This document shows positions 6,870 through 15,879 of a stretch of DNA of 64,000 nucleotides, in pieces; position 1 is the stretch's first letter; every line of letters begins with the position of its first letter. A program made the position numbers and the translations under genes. The notes below the pieces were generated by a model that searched no databases, was not told the origin of the DNA, and was given only the letters and a program-made list of their open reading frames with translations. The DNA is taken from the NCBI GenBank assembly GCA_027488115.1, contig JAIYCG010000032.1, forward strand, positions 1 to 64,000. The letters are read 5' to 3'. The DNA is from Comamonadaceae bacterium. Lineage in GTDB: Bacteria; Pseudomonadota; Gammaproteobacteria; Burkholderiales; Burkholderiaceae_C.

Positions 6870-7874
6870 ATGATTTATAAAAACCTAGGTCAAAGCCCCT
6901 TGAAAGTTTCTCGCATCTGCCTTGGAACCATGATGTTTGCAGACCAAACAAGCTTGTCAGAGGCACGCAGCATCGTTGATCATGCGCAGCAAAATGGATG
7001 CAACTTCATCGACACCGCAGATGTTTATAGCTTTGGAAAATCAGAAGTGATGACGGGCGAATTGATCAAAGCCAGTCGAAACAAGTGGATTTTGGCCAGC
7101 AAAGTCGGCAACAGCATGTCAGACAATGTCAATGAGCGAAATTACTCGAGAGCCTGGATGTTGCGCGCGTGCGAAGACAGCTTAAGTCGCTTGCAAACTG
7201 ACCACTTAGACATCTATTACATGCACCGCGATTTCAACGGCTTGCACCTTGAAGAACCCTTGCGCGCCATTGAATCCTTGCTGCGCGATGGCAAAATTCG
7301 TTATTGGGGTTTGTCTAATTTCAGAGGTTGGCGCATTGCAGAGGTCATGCGCTTGTGCCAGCAATTGAACATGCCCGCCCCTGTGGTGTGCCAGCCTTAT
7401 TACAATTTGCTTAACCGGTTGCCAGAGGTTGAAATATTGGAAGCTTGCAACCATTACGGCATGGGCGTTGCATCCTATAGCCCAATTGCCAGAGGTATCC
7501 TGACTGGCAAATATGCACCCGGAGCGGCCCCCCTTCCCCACAGTCGATTGGCGCGCGGTGACAAACGTATTCTTGAAACCGAGTACCGCAAAGAGTCTTT
7601 AGAAATTGCTCAAAAGCTCAGCGCGCGTTGCGAAGAAAAAGGCGTTCAACTCTCGCACTTCGCGCTGGCTTGGGTTTTGGCAAACCGAACAGTGACTTCG
7701 GTCATTGGTGGACCCCGCACTTTGACGCAGTGGCAAGACTATTGGGGCGCCCTAGAAGTTAACATCACGCCCGAAGACGAAGACTTTGTGAACCAACTTG
7801 TCTCACCAGGCCACCCCTCAACACCAGGGTACAACGATCCGTCATATCCACTTGCAGCACGATGTGATGCGTGA
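6870..7874 (+). CDS. Aldo/keto reductase
   Basis: NADPH-dependent oxidoreductase of 334 residues with the (beta/alpha)8 barrel of the aldo/keto reductase superfamily. The catalytic tetrad is visible: D48 (FIDTAD), Y53 (DVYSFGKSE), K78 (ASKVG) and H119 (YYMHRD). Other family segments are YWGLSNFRGWRIAE and SYSPIARGILTGKY, with the cofactor-binding TSVIGGPRTLTQW near the end. It resembles the YghZ/YajO-like group that reduces small aldehydes and ketones. The start is the ATG at 6870. It lies just downstream of a NIPSNAP gene. The substrate is not predictable. Confidence 0.87.
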   Translation: MIYKNLGQSPLKVSRICLGTMMFADQTSLSEARSIVDHAQQNGCNFIDTADVYSFGKSEVMTGELIKASRNKWILASKVGNSMSDNVNERNYSRAWMLRACEDSLSRLQTDHLDIYYMHRDFNGLHLEEPLRAIESLLRDGKIRYWGLSNFRGWRIAEVMRLCQQLNMPAPVVCQPYYNLLNRLPEVEILEACNHYGMGVASYSPIARGILTGKYAPGAAPLPHSRLARGDKRILETEYRKESLEIAQKLSARCEEKGVQLSHFALAWVLANRTVTSVIGGPRTLTQWQDYWGALEVNITPEDEDFVNQLVSPGHPSTPGYNDPSYPLAARCDA

Positions 7875-8004
7875 TGCCCTGTCAACCTGTTAAATGCATA
7901 GCCCTTATTTGTCCTTTGATTTAAGGAAATAGAAGCTTTTTAGAAGTCGATAGCTTTCAGTCACTTTTACAATACCTTAAACGTAGCCCAAAAGTGAGAA
8001 TTCT

Positions 8005-9093
8005 ATGAAAGCAATCTTTGGTGTTTTTTTGATGACAGTGACTCTTGCTGTCAACGCTGCCGACGATCAAGCCAAAGCATCAGTGCAGGCAAGCAAACCT
8101 GCGCTCACAGTGAATGTTGTTACCCCAACACAGCTTGAGATCAACCAGCAAGTGATGGCCAATGGCTCCCTCTCGGCCTGGCAAGAGGCTGTCATTGGCG
8201 CTGAAGCCAATGGTTTAAAAATTACCGAAGTGCGCGTCAACGTGGGTGACCGCGTGAAGCAAGGCGAAGTCATTGCCGTATTGCAATCAGACACTTTAAA
8301 AGCAGAATTGGCCCAAGCTGAAGGCTCCTTGGCGGAGGCTATGGCCAGTGCCTTAGAAGCACGTGTGCAAACAGATAGAGCAAAATCGCTGCAACAGCAG
8401 GGATTTTTTAGCAATGCACAATTAAGCCAAGCGATGGCAAACGATGCCATTGCCCAAGCTCGTGTTCAATCGGCACGTGCTTCAGTTCAATTGCAAACTG
8501 TTAGATTGTCCCAAACTCAGGTCAAGTCACCCGATGCGGGCGTCATTTCTAGCCGTCAAGCCACGGTGGGTAGCGTAGTCAATGCGGGCACAGAGTTATT
8601 TCGACTCATTCGGCAAGGCCGACTTGAATGGCGCGCCGAAGTCAATGCGTCTGATCTTGGTCGAATTAAAGTTGGCTCTCCTGTGAAAGTGACCGCTGCC
8701 AGCGGGCAAGTGTTACAAGGCATGGTTCGCATGGTGGCACCGTCTGTGGATGCACAAACCCGCAATGCCTTGGTGTACGTTGACTTGTCGGATCAAATTG
8801 GCTCTGCCCGAGCAGGCATGTATGCCAAAGGTGAAATTGTGCTGGGTCAAAGCAAGGCCATGACTGTGCCTCAAACTGCTGTGGTTGTAAGAGACGGTTT
8901 CAGTTACGTTTATACCGTGGGTTCTGACAGCAAAGTGACACAAACCAAAGTTCAAACAGGACGTTTGAGCGGTGATCGACAAGAAATACTCAGTGGCTTG
9001 AAATCAGATGAGCGAGTGGTCGTCAGCGGAGGCGCTTTTCTAAACTCAGGAGACACAGTGCGCGTGGTCAATACAGTTCCTGCTTCCAAATAA
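8005..9093 (+). CDS. RND efflux periplasmic adaptor subunit
   Basis: Membrane-fusion protein linking an inner-membrane RND pump to an outer-membrane channel. The 362-residue protein begins with a signal peptide (MKAIFGVFLMTVTLAVNAA). It then shows the lipoyl half-motif GLKITEVRVNVGDRVKQGEVIAVL, an alpha-helical hairpin (about residues 95-170), the second lipoyl half VKSPDAGVISSRQATVGSVVNAG, and the beta-barrel and membrane-proximal domains. No lipobox Cys is present, so it is probably a soluble or peripherally attached periplasmic protein. The RND permease gene starts 12 bases downstream. An outer-membrane partner gene is not in the window. Confidence 0.9.
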   Translation: MKAIFGVFLMTVTLAVNAADDQAKASVQASKPALTVNVVTPTQLEINQQVMANGSLSAWQEAVIGAEANGLKITEVRVNVGDRVKQGEVIAVLQSDTLKAELAQAEGSLAEAMASALEARVQTDRAKSLQQQGFFSNAQLSQAMANDAIAQARVQSARASVQLQTVRLSQTQVKSPDAGVISSRQATVGSVVNAGTELFRLIRQGRLEWRAEVNASDLGRIKVGSPVKVTAASGQVLQGMVRMVAPSVDAQTRNALVYVDLSDQIGSARAGMYAKGEIVLGQSKAMTVPQTAVVVRDGFSYVYTVGSDSKVTQTKVQTGRLSGDRQEILSGLKSDERVVVSGGAFLNSGDTVRVVNTVPASK

Positions 9094-9105
9094 AAGGCAG
9101 ACACG

Positions 9106-12100
9106 ATGTTGAACGTCTCCTCTTGGTCCATCAAAAACCCTATCCCAGCGGTCATGCTGTTTGTACTGCTCACAGTAGCTGGACTCATTGCATTTGGTTC
9201 TATGAAGGTGCAGAACTTTCCAGATCTAGACCTGCCCACCATTACCGTGACTGCCAACTTGCCAGGTGCAGCGCCTACCCAGCTAGAAACCGATGTGGCC
9301 CGCAAGCTTGAAAATGCTTTGGCCCCCTTACAAGGTTTGAAACACATCACGACCAAAGTGCAAGATGGCGTCGCGTCCATCACAGCCGAGTTCCGCATGG
9401 AAAAGCCCGTGCAAGAAGCTGTGGACGATGTGCGCTCGGCCATCCAAAGTGTGAGAGCCGATTTGCCTGGCGAATTGCGCGACCCCATTGTGCAAAAAAT
9501 CAACCTTGCAGGCACGCCAGTCCTGGCCTACACCGTGCGCTCAAGCCGCATGGACGACGAAGCTTTGTCGTGGCTTGTAGACAAGGAAATTACACGCAAA
9601 CTACTGTCCTTGCGCGGTGTGGGTGCCGTGAACCGCGTTGGTGGCGTCACTCGCGAGGTTCATGTTGCGCTTGATGTCAACCGATTACAGTCGTTGGGCA
9701 TGACTGCGGCCGAAGTGTCACGCCAACTCAAACAAGTTCAACAAGAAGGCTCTGGTGGGCGCATGGATTTGGGCGTGGGCGAACAAGCCGTGCGCACATT
9801 GGCCACAGTCAAAACTGCCCAAGAGCTCGGACAGATTGAGCTGGCCACTTCGCGTGGCACGCGAGTTCGATTGGACCAAGTGGCCACAGTCAGCGACACC
9901 CTAGCAGAACCGCGTTCTGCTGCAAGCCTCAACGGCACACCCGTGGTGGGTTTTGAGGTAGTGCGAAGCAAGGGCGAAAGTGAAGTGGCAGTAGGCCGCC
10001 TTGTACGCAAAGCTTTGGCAGATTTTCGGATTCAAAACCCCGACATCGAAATCACAGAGTCATTTGATTTTGTAACGCCTGTTGAAGAAGAATATTCCAG
10101 CTCTTTGATCCTGCTTTATGAAGGGGCAATTTTGGCGGTGCTGGTGGTGTGGTTGTTTCTGCGTGACTTACGAGCCACCTTTGTTTCAGCCGTTGCTTTA
10201 CCTTTGTCAGTTATTCCTGCTTTCATTGGTATGGCGTATTTGGGCTTCTCAATCAATGTAGTGACTTTACTGGCCTTGTCCTTGGTCATAGGCGTGCTGG
10301 TGGACGATGCCATTGTGGAAGTAGAAAATATCGTGCGCCACCTGCGCATGGGAAAAACGCCTTACCAAGCTGCCATGGAGGCCGCCGATGAAATTGGCTT
10401 GGCCGTCATCGCGACCACCTTCACCCTGATTGCGGTGTTCTTGCCCACAGCTTTCATGTCTGGCATTCCTGGCAAGTTTTTCAAGCAATTTGGATGGACG
10501 GCTTCACTTGCCGTCTTTGCCTCGCTGGTGGTAGCACGGGTGCTAACGCCCATGATGGCAGCTTATATTCTCAAGCCCATCGTCAAGCCAGAGAAAGAGC
10601 CAAAATGGATGACTCGGTACATGGTTTGGGCGGCTTGGTGCATGAAGCACCGCGTTTTAACCATGGTCATGGCCACGCTCTTTTTCATTGGCTCCATCAT
10701 GTTGGTGCCTCTGTTGCCACAAGGCTTTATTCCACCCGACAACAATTCGCAAACACAGGTTTATGTGGAGTTACCTCCCGGGTCAACGTTGCAACAAACT
10801 CAAGCAAGCGCCGAGCAAGCTCGCAAACTTTTAGCAAGTATCAAGGATGTCCAAAGTGTCTACACCACCATCGGGGGCGGTAGCGCAGGTACAGATCCTT
10901 TTGCGGGTAACGGCGCTGCCGAAGTCCGCAAGGCCACCTTGACCATTCAACTGACCGAGCGGGGCAAACGTCCACTCAAGCAGCAAATTGAAAATGACAT
11001 TCGCCATGCGTTACAAAAGTTGCCTGGTGTCAGAACCAAAGTTGGTTTGGGAGGCTCTGGCGAAAAGTATGTTTTGGTGCTCACAGGCGAAGACCCTCAA
11101 GCCTTGCAAACTGCAGCCATGGCGGTTGAGAATGACTTGCGAACCATCAATGGCCTAGGCTCTATTGCATCCACCGCTAGCTTAGTGCGCCCAGAAATTG
11201 CGGTGCGCCCCGACTTTGCAAAAGCCGCCGATTTGGGCGTCACCAGCGCTGCCATCAGCGACACCCTTCGCGTTGCGACATTGGGCGATTACGACGCGGC
11301 CCTGCCCAAGCTCAATCTGTCACAACGACAAGTGCCTATCGTCGTTAAATTAGAAAACGATGCGCGCAAAGAACTAGGCTTGTTAGAACGACTTAACGTC
11401 CCTGGAAGTCGTGGCCCAGTCATGCTTGGTCAAATCGCCACCATTGAGTTGGCAAGCGGGCCAGCTGTGATTGACCGCTATGATCGCCAACGCAATGTCA
11501 ATTTTGAAATTGAATTGTCGGGCATGCCGCTAGGAGATGTAACTCAAGCGGTTCAAAAACTGCCTTCGATCCAAGGCCTGCCACCTGGCGTGAAGGTGGT
11601 TGAGATAGGTGATGCTGAAGTGATGGGTGAACTTTTTGCCAGCTTTGGACTGGCCATGACGATTGGCGTGCTGTGCATTTACATTGTGCTGGTGCTGCTG
11701 TTCAAAGGCTTTTTGCACCCAGTCACTATTTTGGCTGCGCTGCCACTTTCTCTGGGCGGTGCCTTTGTGGGTTTGTTGATAGCGCAAAAAAGTTTTTCGA
11801 TGCCCTCGCTCATAGGCTTGATCATGCTGATGGGCATTGCCACCAAAAATTCTATCTTGCTGGTGGAGTACGCCATCGAAGCGCAGCGCGGCAAACCTGC
11901 TGAGGGAGATAAACCAGCAGTGCCTGGCATGAGTCGCTGGGACGCCATGCTTGATGCGTGCCACAAACGCGCACGCCCCATTGTGATGACCACTATCGCA
12001 ATGGGCGCAGGCATGCTGCCCATTGCGGTAGGTTGGGGAGCTGCCGACACCAGCTTCCGCTCCCCCATGGCCATTGCCGTCATTGGTGGACTGATGACCA

Positions 12101-12222
12101 GCACTGTTCTAAGTTTGCTGGTCATACCCGTGGTGTTTAACTACCTTGATGATTTAGGGCAATGGGTGAAGCGCATGTATTCACGAACCCAAAAGAATGG
12201 CCTTGGTGTTACTTCAAAATAG
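9106..12222 (+). CDS. RND efflux permease (HAE-1 type)
   Basis: Inner-membrane proton-driven multidrug exporter of 1038 residues, full length for an AcrB/MexB-like permease. TM1 is near the start (IPAVMLFVLLTVAGLIAFG), followed by the porter domain (FPDLDLPTITV, then GAAPTQLETDVARKLE). TM4 carries the paired aspartates of the proton relay, D400-D401 in GVLVDDAIVEVEN. The second half repeats the pattern, with SMPSLIGLIMLMGIATKNSILLVEYA. The duplicated 6+6 helix architecture is intact. HAE-type drug export is more likely than metal export because the DD pair is present and the metal-pump motif is not seen. It forms an operon with the adaptor gene upstream. Confidence 0.92.
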   Translation: MLNVSSWSIKNPIPAVMLFVLLTVAGLIAFGSMKVQNFPDLDLPTITVTANLPGAAPTQLETDVARKLENALAPLQGLKHITTKVQDGVASITAEFRMEKPVQEAVDDVRSAIQSVRADLPGELRDPIVQKINLAGTPVLAYTVRSSRMDDEALSWLVDKEITRKLLSLRGVGAVNRVGGVTREVHVALDVNRLQSLGMTAAEVSRQLKQVQQEGSGGRMDLGVGEQAVRTLATVKTAQELGQIELATSRGTRVRLDQVATVSDTLAEPRSAASLNGTPVVGFEVVRSKGESEVAVGRLVRKALADFRIQNPDIEITESFDFVTPVEEEYSSSLILLYEGAILAVLVVWLFLRDLRATFVSAVALPLSVIPAFIGMAYLGFSINVVTLLALSLVIGVLVDDAIVEVENIVRHLRMGKTPYQAAMEAADEIGLAVIATTFTLIAVFLPTAFMSGIPGKFFKQFGWTASLAVFASLVVARVLTPMMAAYILKPIVKPEKEPKWMTRYMVWAAWCMKHRVLTMVMATLFFIGSIMLVPLLPQGFIPPDNNSQTQVYVELPPGSTLQQTQASAEQARKLLASIKDVQSVYTTIGGGSAGTDPFAGNGAAEVRKATLTIQLTERGKRPLKQQIENDIRHALQKLPGVRTKVGLGGSGEKYVLVLTGEDPQALQTAAMAVENDLRTINGLGSIASTASLVRPEIAVRPDFAKAADLGVTSAAISDTLRVATLGDYDAALPKLNLSQRQVPIVVKLENDARKELGLLERLNVPGSRGPVMLGQIATIELASGPAVIDRYDRQRNVNFEIELSGMPLGDVTQAVQKLPSIQGLPPGVKVVEIGDAEVMGELFASFGLAMTIGVLCIYIVLVLLFKGFLHPVTILAALPLSLGGAFVGLLIAQKSFSMPSLIGLIMLMGIATKNSILLVEYAIEAQRGKPAEGDKPAVPGMSRWDAMLDACHKRARPIVMTTIAMGAGMLPIAVGWGAADTSFRSPMAIAVIGGLMTSTVLSLLVIPVVFNYLDDLGQWVKRMYSRTQKNGLGVTSK

Positions 12223-12263
12223 TTTCTAGTTCATTGCCAATTCGTACCTCTTAACTCAAAGCG

Positions 12264-13082
12264 ATGCAATTGAACCTATCAAAAACTGCTTTTGGGGTAT
12301 TTCTAGTTATTGGCACAACTTTGATTCAGGCCCAAATAAGCAGCTCAAGCCTCAGTTCATCCAAAGCCATGGCACTTATTCCAGAGGGCCCCTTTGCGAT
12401 GGGCTCCAACCATGGACCTGATGACGAAAAACCTGAACATACGGTCAATCTCAAATCATTTTTCATCGATGTTTTACCAATCACCAATGCCGAGTTTGCT
12501 GAGTTTCTAAATAGCCAAGGCTTGAAAAATCAACAGGGCGAAAGCTTTTACGATGACGATGACAACGATGCCAGAATTCACTTTCGTCAGTTGAAATGGC
12601 AGGCTGACGATGGCTATGCAAGGCATCCTGTCAACGAAGTAAGTTGGGTCGGTGCACGAGATTACTGTGCTTGGTTGAAAAAGCGCTTGCCCACAGAAGC
12701 CGAATGGGAAAAAGCAGCACGCGGAACCGATGGCAGAAAATACCCATGGGGAAATTCAAAGCCACACCAGAAACTGGCCTTTTATGGCGGCGCGTTCAAT
12801 TCATCGGCACCCGTGGATGCTTTTCCAGAGGGCGCAAGTCCTTATGGAATTTTGGACATGGCTGGCAACCAATGGGAATGGGTGTCTAGCGTCTACAAAC
12901 CCTACCCCTATCTAATTGACGATGGCAGAGAAAATCTGAAAGCTGGCCCTGTACGCTCAACAAGGGGCGGTGGACATGACTCACAAGAAGATGAATTGAC
13001 AACAACCCAAAGGGGTAGAAATCTATCTCGAAATCCTAAAGCTGGACATCACAATATTGGTTTTCGCTGCGCAAAGTCCTAG
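12264..13082 (+). CDS. Exported SUMF1/FGE-domain protein
   Basis: A 272-residue protein with a signal peptide (MQLNLSKTAFGVFLVIGTTLIQAQ) and one complete formylglycine-generating-enzyme fold: MALIPEGPFAMGSN, DEKPEHTVNLKSFFIDVLPITNAEFAEFL, HPVNEVSWVGARDYCAWL, LPTEAEWEKAARG, YPWGN, GILDMAGNQWEWV and a closing GFRCA. True FGEs use a reactive Cys pair in the RGGS-W...R segment; here it reads STRGGGHDSQEDE with no Cys, so sulfatase activation is unlikely. It is more likely a structural or ligand-binding relative. It follows the RND genes by 41 bases and may share their transcript. Confidence 0.78.
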   Translation: MQLNLSKTAFGVFLVIGTTLIQAQISSSSLSSSKAMALIPEGPFAMGSNHGPDDEKPEHTVNLKSFFIDVLPITNAEFAEFLNSQGLKNQQGESFYDDDDNDARIHFRQLKWQADDGYARHPVNEVSWVGARDYCAWLKKRLPTEAEWEKAARGTDGRKYPWGNSKPHQKLAFYGGAFNSSAPVDAFPEGASPYGILDMAGNQWEWVSSVYKPYPYLIDDGRENLKAGPVRSTRGGGHDSQEDELTTTQRGRNLSRNPKAGHHNIGFRCAKS

Positions 13083-13798
13083 CCACGGATTGCGATCAAG
13101 CCTTTGATTTGATGCCTTTCAATTGACTTGGCAACAAAACCTGTACCGATCAATTCATTGACAAAATTTTCCAAGTACACATTGGCTTGGTTTTTCCCAA
13201 GTGCTGTGGCAAAGCTGTGGTTGATCGTCATGAAATTTCCTGACAACAGCTTTCCATCAGGTATCTGATGCATTGATTCAATCAAATTGGGTTTGAGGCC
13301 AGAGAGCACATCGACTCGAGTTTGATTGAACAGTTCCATTGAAGCAGTAAAGTTTTTTGTTCGAACAATTGACGCATTTTTCAAGGTACTGGTTAAATAA
13401 AGTTCATAGCCAGCTTTTTCAGGGGCTGCTATTTTCATGCCGCTTGTATCTACGTCGTCAATGCTCTGCAAACTTGAGTTCTGATGAACAACATATCCCG
13501 CTTCAATCTCTGTCATGGCCGGAGAAAATGAAATAGTTTGTGCCCTTGTTTTTTCAATGGCAAGAATAGCGATGTCCCACACGCCCTTGGCTGAATCATC
13601 GGCAACTTGCCCAGGCTGCTCATAAATAAGCATCTCTAATTCAACACCTAGTCGTTTGGCTAACTCTTGCATCAAGTCGACACTCACACCGAACAACTCG
13701 CCTGAAGCACTTTGCCGTGTCCACAAGGTGTTACCGAGGTTCATACCCGCACGCAATTTTCCCGTCGGAGCCAGCTCCCTTATAGCGTTCAAAGGCAT
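13079..13798 (-). CDS. Transporter substrate-binding domain protein (SBP_bac_3)
   Basis: A 239-residue type 2 solute-binding protein of the amino-acid ABC receptor family (SBP_bac_3). The fold opens with IRELAPTGKLRAGMNLGN and contains GVSVDLMQELAKRLGVELEML, SAKGVWDIAILAIEKTRAQTISFSPAM, and a hinge segment followed by SGMKIAAPEKAGYELYLTSTL. No signal peptide is visible from the chosen start (13798), which lies 19 bases after the DUF3501 stop; the longer reading from 13900 would overlap DUF3501. A leaderless binding protein is odd for transport and suggests a cytoplasmic sensor or a misread start. It is last in the rubrerythrin operon and overlaps the SUMF1-domain gene by 4 bases at its 3' end. 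Confidence 0.7.
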   Translation of the reverse strand: MPLNAIRELAPTGKLRAGMNLGNTLWTRQSASGELFGVSVDLMQELAKRLGVELEMLIYEQPGQVADDSAKGVWDIAILAIEKTRAQTISFSPAMTEIEAGYVVHQNSSLQSIDDVDTSGMKIAAPEKAGYELYLTSTLKNASIVRTKNFTASMELFNQTRVDVLSGLKPNLIESMHQIPDGKLLSGNFMTINHSFATALGKNQANVYLENFVNELIGTGFVAKSIERHQIKGLIAIRG

Positions 13799-13817
13799 GC
13801 AAGAGTCCGTGGTTGCT

Positions 13818-14408
13818 TCATCGAATATCACCTGCCAAACTGGCAAGTGTGTCTGAAGCAATTTCAATGTGGGAAGGATAGTTGGTGTGATCGCACCCAA
13901 TCTTCACACTGGCCCCAGCCTTGATGGCCGCACACATTGCCACATTGAATTCAAAGCGAACAAAATGGACAGCAGATGTCTTCTCTTCGTTCTCTCTGTC
14001 TAAGTCTTCATCGGCAATGGCATACACCCGAGGATGGCCTTCAACCTCGACAAACATGCGATCTTCAATGCCAATCAGGCGCGCCAGTTCACGTTTGCGT
14101 TCATTGATGTCGATGTACTCCAACATCATGGTGGCTTTCCAATTGCCGCCATCTGGCACCAAGGGAGCATAGGCTTCGATTTCGTCTTGAATGCCTTCTT
14201 CTTCAAAGATTTTTTCGATGCGAAGCATTTCTTGAATTTGATAGCGAATGGTGGTCTCGCTTTCAAACTGCAAGTTGACATGATCTCCTAGACGGACGCT
14301 TCGAAGTTTGCGATGCGCAATGATTTCTGGCTTATGAAGCTTGCGCCATTTGGTGTAGGCTTCCAGAGTCATCAAGCTCTCGGGGGTAATGTGTCCTGTC
14401 AATTGCAT
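13818..14408 (-). CDS. DUF3501 family protein
   Basis: A 196-residue protein matching the DUF3501 family in layout: ITPESLMTLEAYTKWR at the start, then RLGDHVNLQFESETTIRYQIQEMLRIEKIFEE, WKATMMLEY, and a C-terminal VHFVRFEF followed by CDHTNY. The function is unknown; members regularly sit beside rubrerythrin and an Fe-S oxidoreductase, as here, hinting at a shared peroxide-reduction role. I use the ATG at 14408, preceded by GGAG at a good distance, instead of the TTG at 14423. The Fe-S gene ends 15 bases upstream. Confidence 0.8.
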   Translation of the reverse strand: MQLTGHITPESLMTLEAYTKWRKLHKPEIIAHRKLRSVRLGDHVNLQFESETTIRYQIQEMLRIEKIFEEEGIQDEIEAYAPLVPDGGNWKATMMLEYIDINERKRELARLIGIEDRMFVEVEGHPRVYAIADEDLDRENEEKTSAVHFVRFEFNVAMCAAIKAGASVKIGCDHTNYPSHIEIASDTLASLAGDIR

Positions 14409-14423
14409 GTGCAACTCCGTCAA

Positions 14424-15773
14424 TTATTTCAAACCGTATGCTTTTCGAACCAAGGTGAGTGGATGATTGAGTTCGGGAGAACCCAAACCATTCACTTCAA
14501 ATCCTTGGGCGATATGGTGACCACCTAAGGGGCAATCTGAGCTAATGTAGTCAGGCTTGCTGCCGTCTTTCATAGTGGCCATGGCTTTGAAAACGGGCTT
14601 TCCAATTTTCATCGCCATGTCGTGGGAACCTTTTTTCACGCCATAAGTTCCAGCATGACCCGAGCAACGTTCAATGGTGTTGATCTCGGTACCTGGAATC
14701 ATCTTGAGCATTTCTTCAGTCTTGCGTCCAATGTTTTGGACACGTCCATGGCAAGGAATTTGGTAGCTCACGTTGCCCAATTGTTCCGGAAATTCTGTTT
14801 TGAGAAGCCCATCGCGTTTGCGGGCCATGAAATACTCAAAGGGATCCCACATGTGCTCTTTAACCAACTGTGTATCTTCGCAGTCAGGAAACATAAGAGG
14901 AATTTCTTGTTTGAACATCAAGGCACAACTGGGCACTGCGGCCATGATCGCAAAGCCATCTTTGGCGTATTTGGCAAGCACTGGAATGTTGGCTTCCTTA
15001 GACTCTTTGACTGCGTCAAGGTCTCCGAGTTCGAGCTTGGGCATGCCGCAGCATTTTTCTTTTTCCACAATCACATAAGGGATGTCGTTGTGGTTCAAAA
15101 TTTTAAGCAAGTCATGGCCAATGCCAGGTTCGTTGTAATTGATGTAGCAGGTCGAGAAAATGGCCACGATACCGGGTGTCTTTTCGCCATCCACGACTTT
15201 CAAAGCAGCTGACTCTTCGGCGCTAGAACGAAATTTGCGGGTTGCCAATGAGGGCAGCCAAGCGTTTTGATCCACACCCAATGTCGATTCCATCAAACTT
15301 CGGGCCGCTTTGGTTTGATTGATGGCGTTCACTGCCTGCACCACAATGGGAATGCCCGCTAAAGAGCCGTGCGTATCTGTCGAAGCCAAGAAATTTTCTG
15401 CAGCACTCACCTCCCCTTTTTTGAATTTGATGGCTTTGGCGCGCAACATGGTGTGCGGAAAATCTAGGTTCCATTCATGAGGTGGCGTGTAGGGACATTT
15501 TGTCATGTAGCAGAGATCGCACATGAAGCACTGGTCAACCACTTTCCAGTAGTCTTTTTTGTCGACGCCGTCCACTTCCATGGTCTCGCTTTCGTCCACC
15601 AAGTCAAACAAAGTGGGGAACGATCCGCACAAGCTCACGCAGCGGCGACAACCATGACAAATATCGAAGATGCGCTCCAGCTCATTGAAGCAAGATTCTT
15701 CGTTGTAGAAGTCTGGATTTTTCCAATCTAATGGGTGTCGTGTTGGGGCTTCCAAATTGCCTTCTTTGGCCAC
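14424..15773 (-). CDS. Heterodisulfide reductase-type Fe-S oxidoreductase
   Basis: A 449-residue cytoplasmic electron-transfer protein. Two ferredoxin-type [4Fe-4S] sites are visible: C39, C42, C45, C49 (CHGCRRCVSLC) and C82, C85, C88, C93 (CFMCDLCYMTKCP). Two CCG-type domains follow (EKCCGMPKLELGD around residue 245 and IERCSGHAGTYG near 370), as in HdrD/GlpC-like proteins. In the rubrerythrin-FeS-DUF3501 gene triad it probably delivers electrons to rubrerythrin for peroxide reduction; this is inferred from context. The start codon is GTG (15773) with AGGAG 6 bases upstream. A pair of hairpins separates it from the rubrerythrin gene. Confidence 0.85.
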   Translation of the reverse strand: MAKEGNLEAPTRHPLDWKNPDFYNEESCFNELERIFDICHGCRRCVSLCGSFPTLFDLVDESETMEVDGVDKKDYWKVVDQCFMCDLCYMTKCPYTPPHEWNLDFPHTMLRAKAIKFKKGEVSAAENFLASTDTHGSLAGIPIVVQAVNAINQTKAARSLMESTLGVDQNAWLPSLATRKFRSSAEESAALKVVDGEKTPGIVAIFSTCYINYNEPGIGHDLLKILNHNDIPYVIVEKEKCCGMPKLELGDLDAVKESKEANIPVLAKYAKDGFAIMAAVPSCALMFKQEIPLMFPDCEDTQLVKEHMWDPFEYFMARKRDGLLKTEFPEQLGNVSYQIPCHGRVQNIGRKTEEMLKMIPGTEINTIERCSGHAGTYGVKKGSHDMAMKIGKPVFKAMATMKDGSKPDYISSDCPLGGHHIAQGFEVNGLGSPELNHPLTLVRKAYGLK

Positions 15774-15794
15774 GTGGTTCTCCTAATGTTGATT

Positions 15795-15860
15795 CGATTT
15801 CGCAAACAGTCAATGATTTCTAAAACTGTTTGCGAAATCGCTGCACCCAAGGGGGTGCAG
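15795..15860 (-). promoter_or_regulatory. Two intercistronic hairpins after rubrerythrin gene
   Basis: Two inverted repeats lie in the gap between the rubrerythrin stop and the Fe-S gene. CTGCACCC/GGGTGCAG (15841-15848/15853-15860) has a 4-base loop. CGATTTCGCAAACAGT/ACTGTTTGCGAAATCG (15795-15810/15825-15840) has 16-base perfect arms and a 14-base loop. Neither has a clear U tract. They could stabilise the rubrerythrin message or attenuate the downstream genes, giving more rubrerythrin than its partners. Confidence 0.6.
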
Positions 15861-15879
15861 CAAATCGATTCGGTAGAAA

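Noticed and set aside
11679-12125. Antisense ORF of 148 codons within the RND permease gene
   Set aside because: It is a shadow frame; the composition is unlike a real protein and the RND frame is fully conserved.
12264-13082. Active formylglycine-generating enzyme
   Set aside because: The catalytic Cys pair is absent and no sulfatase gene accompanies it.
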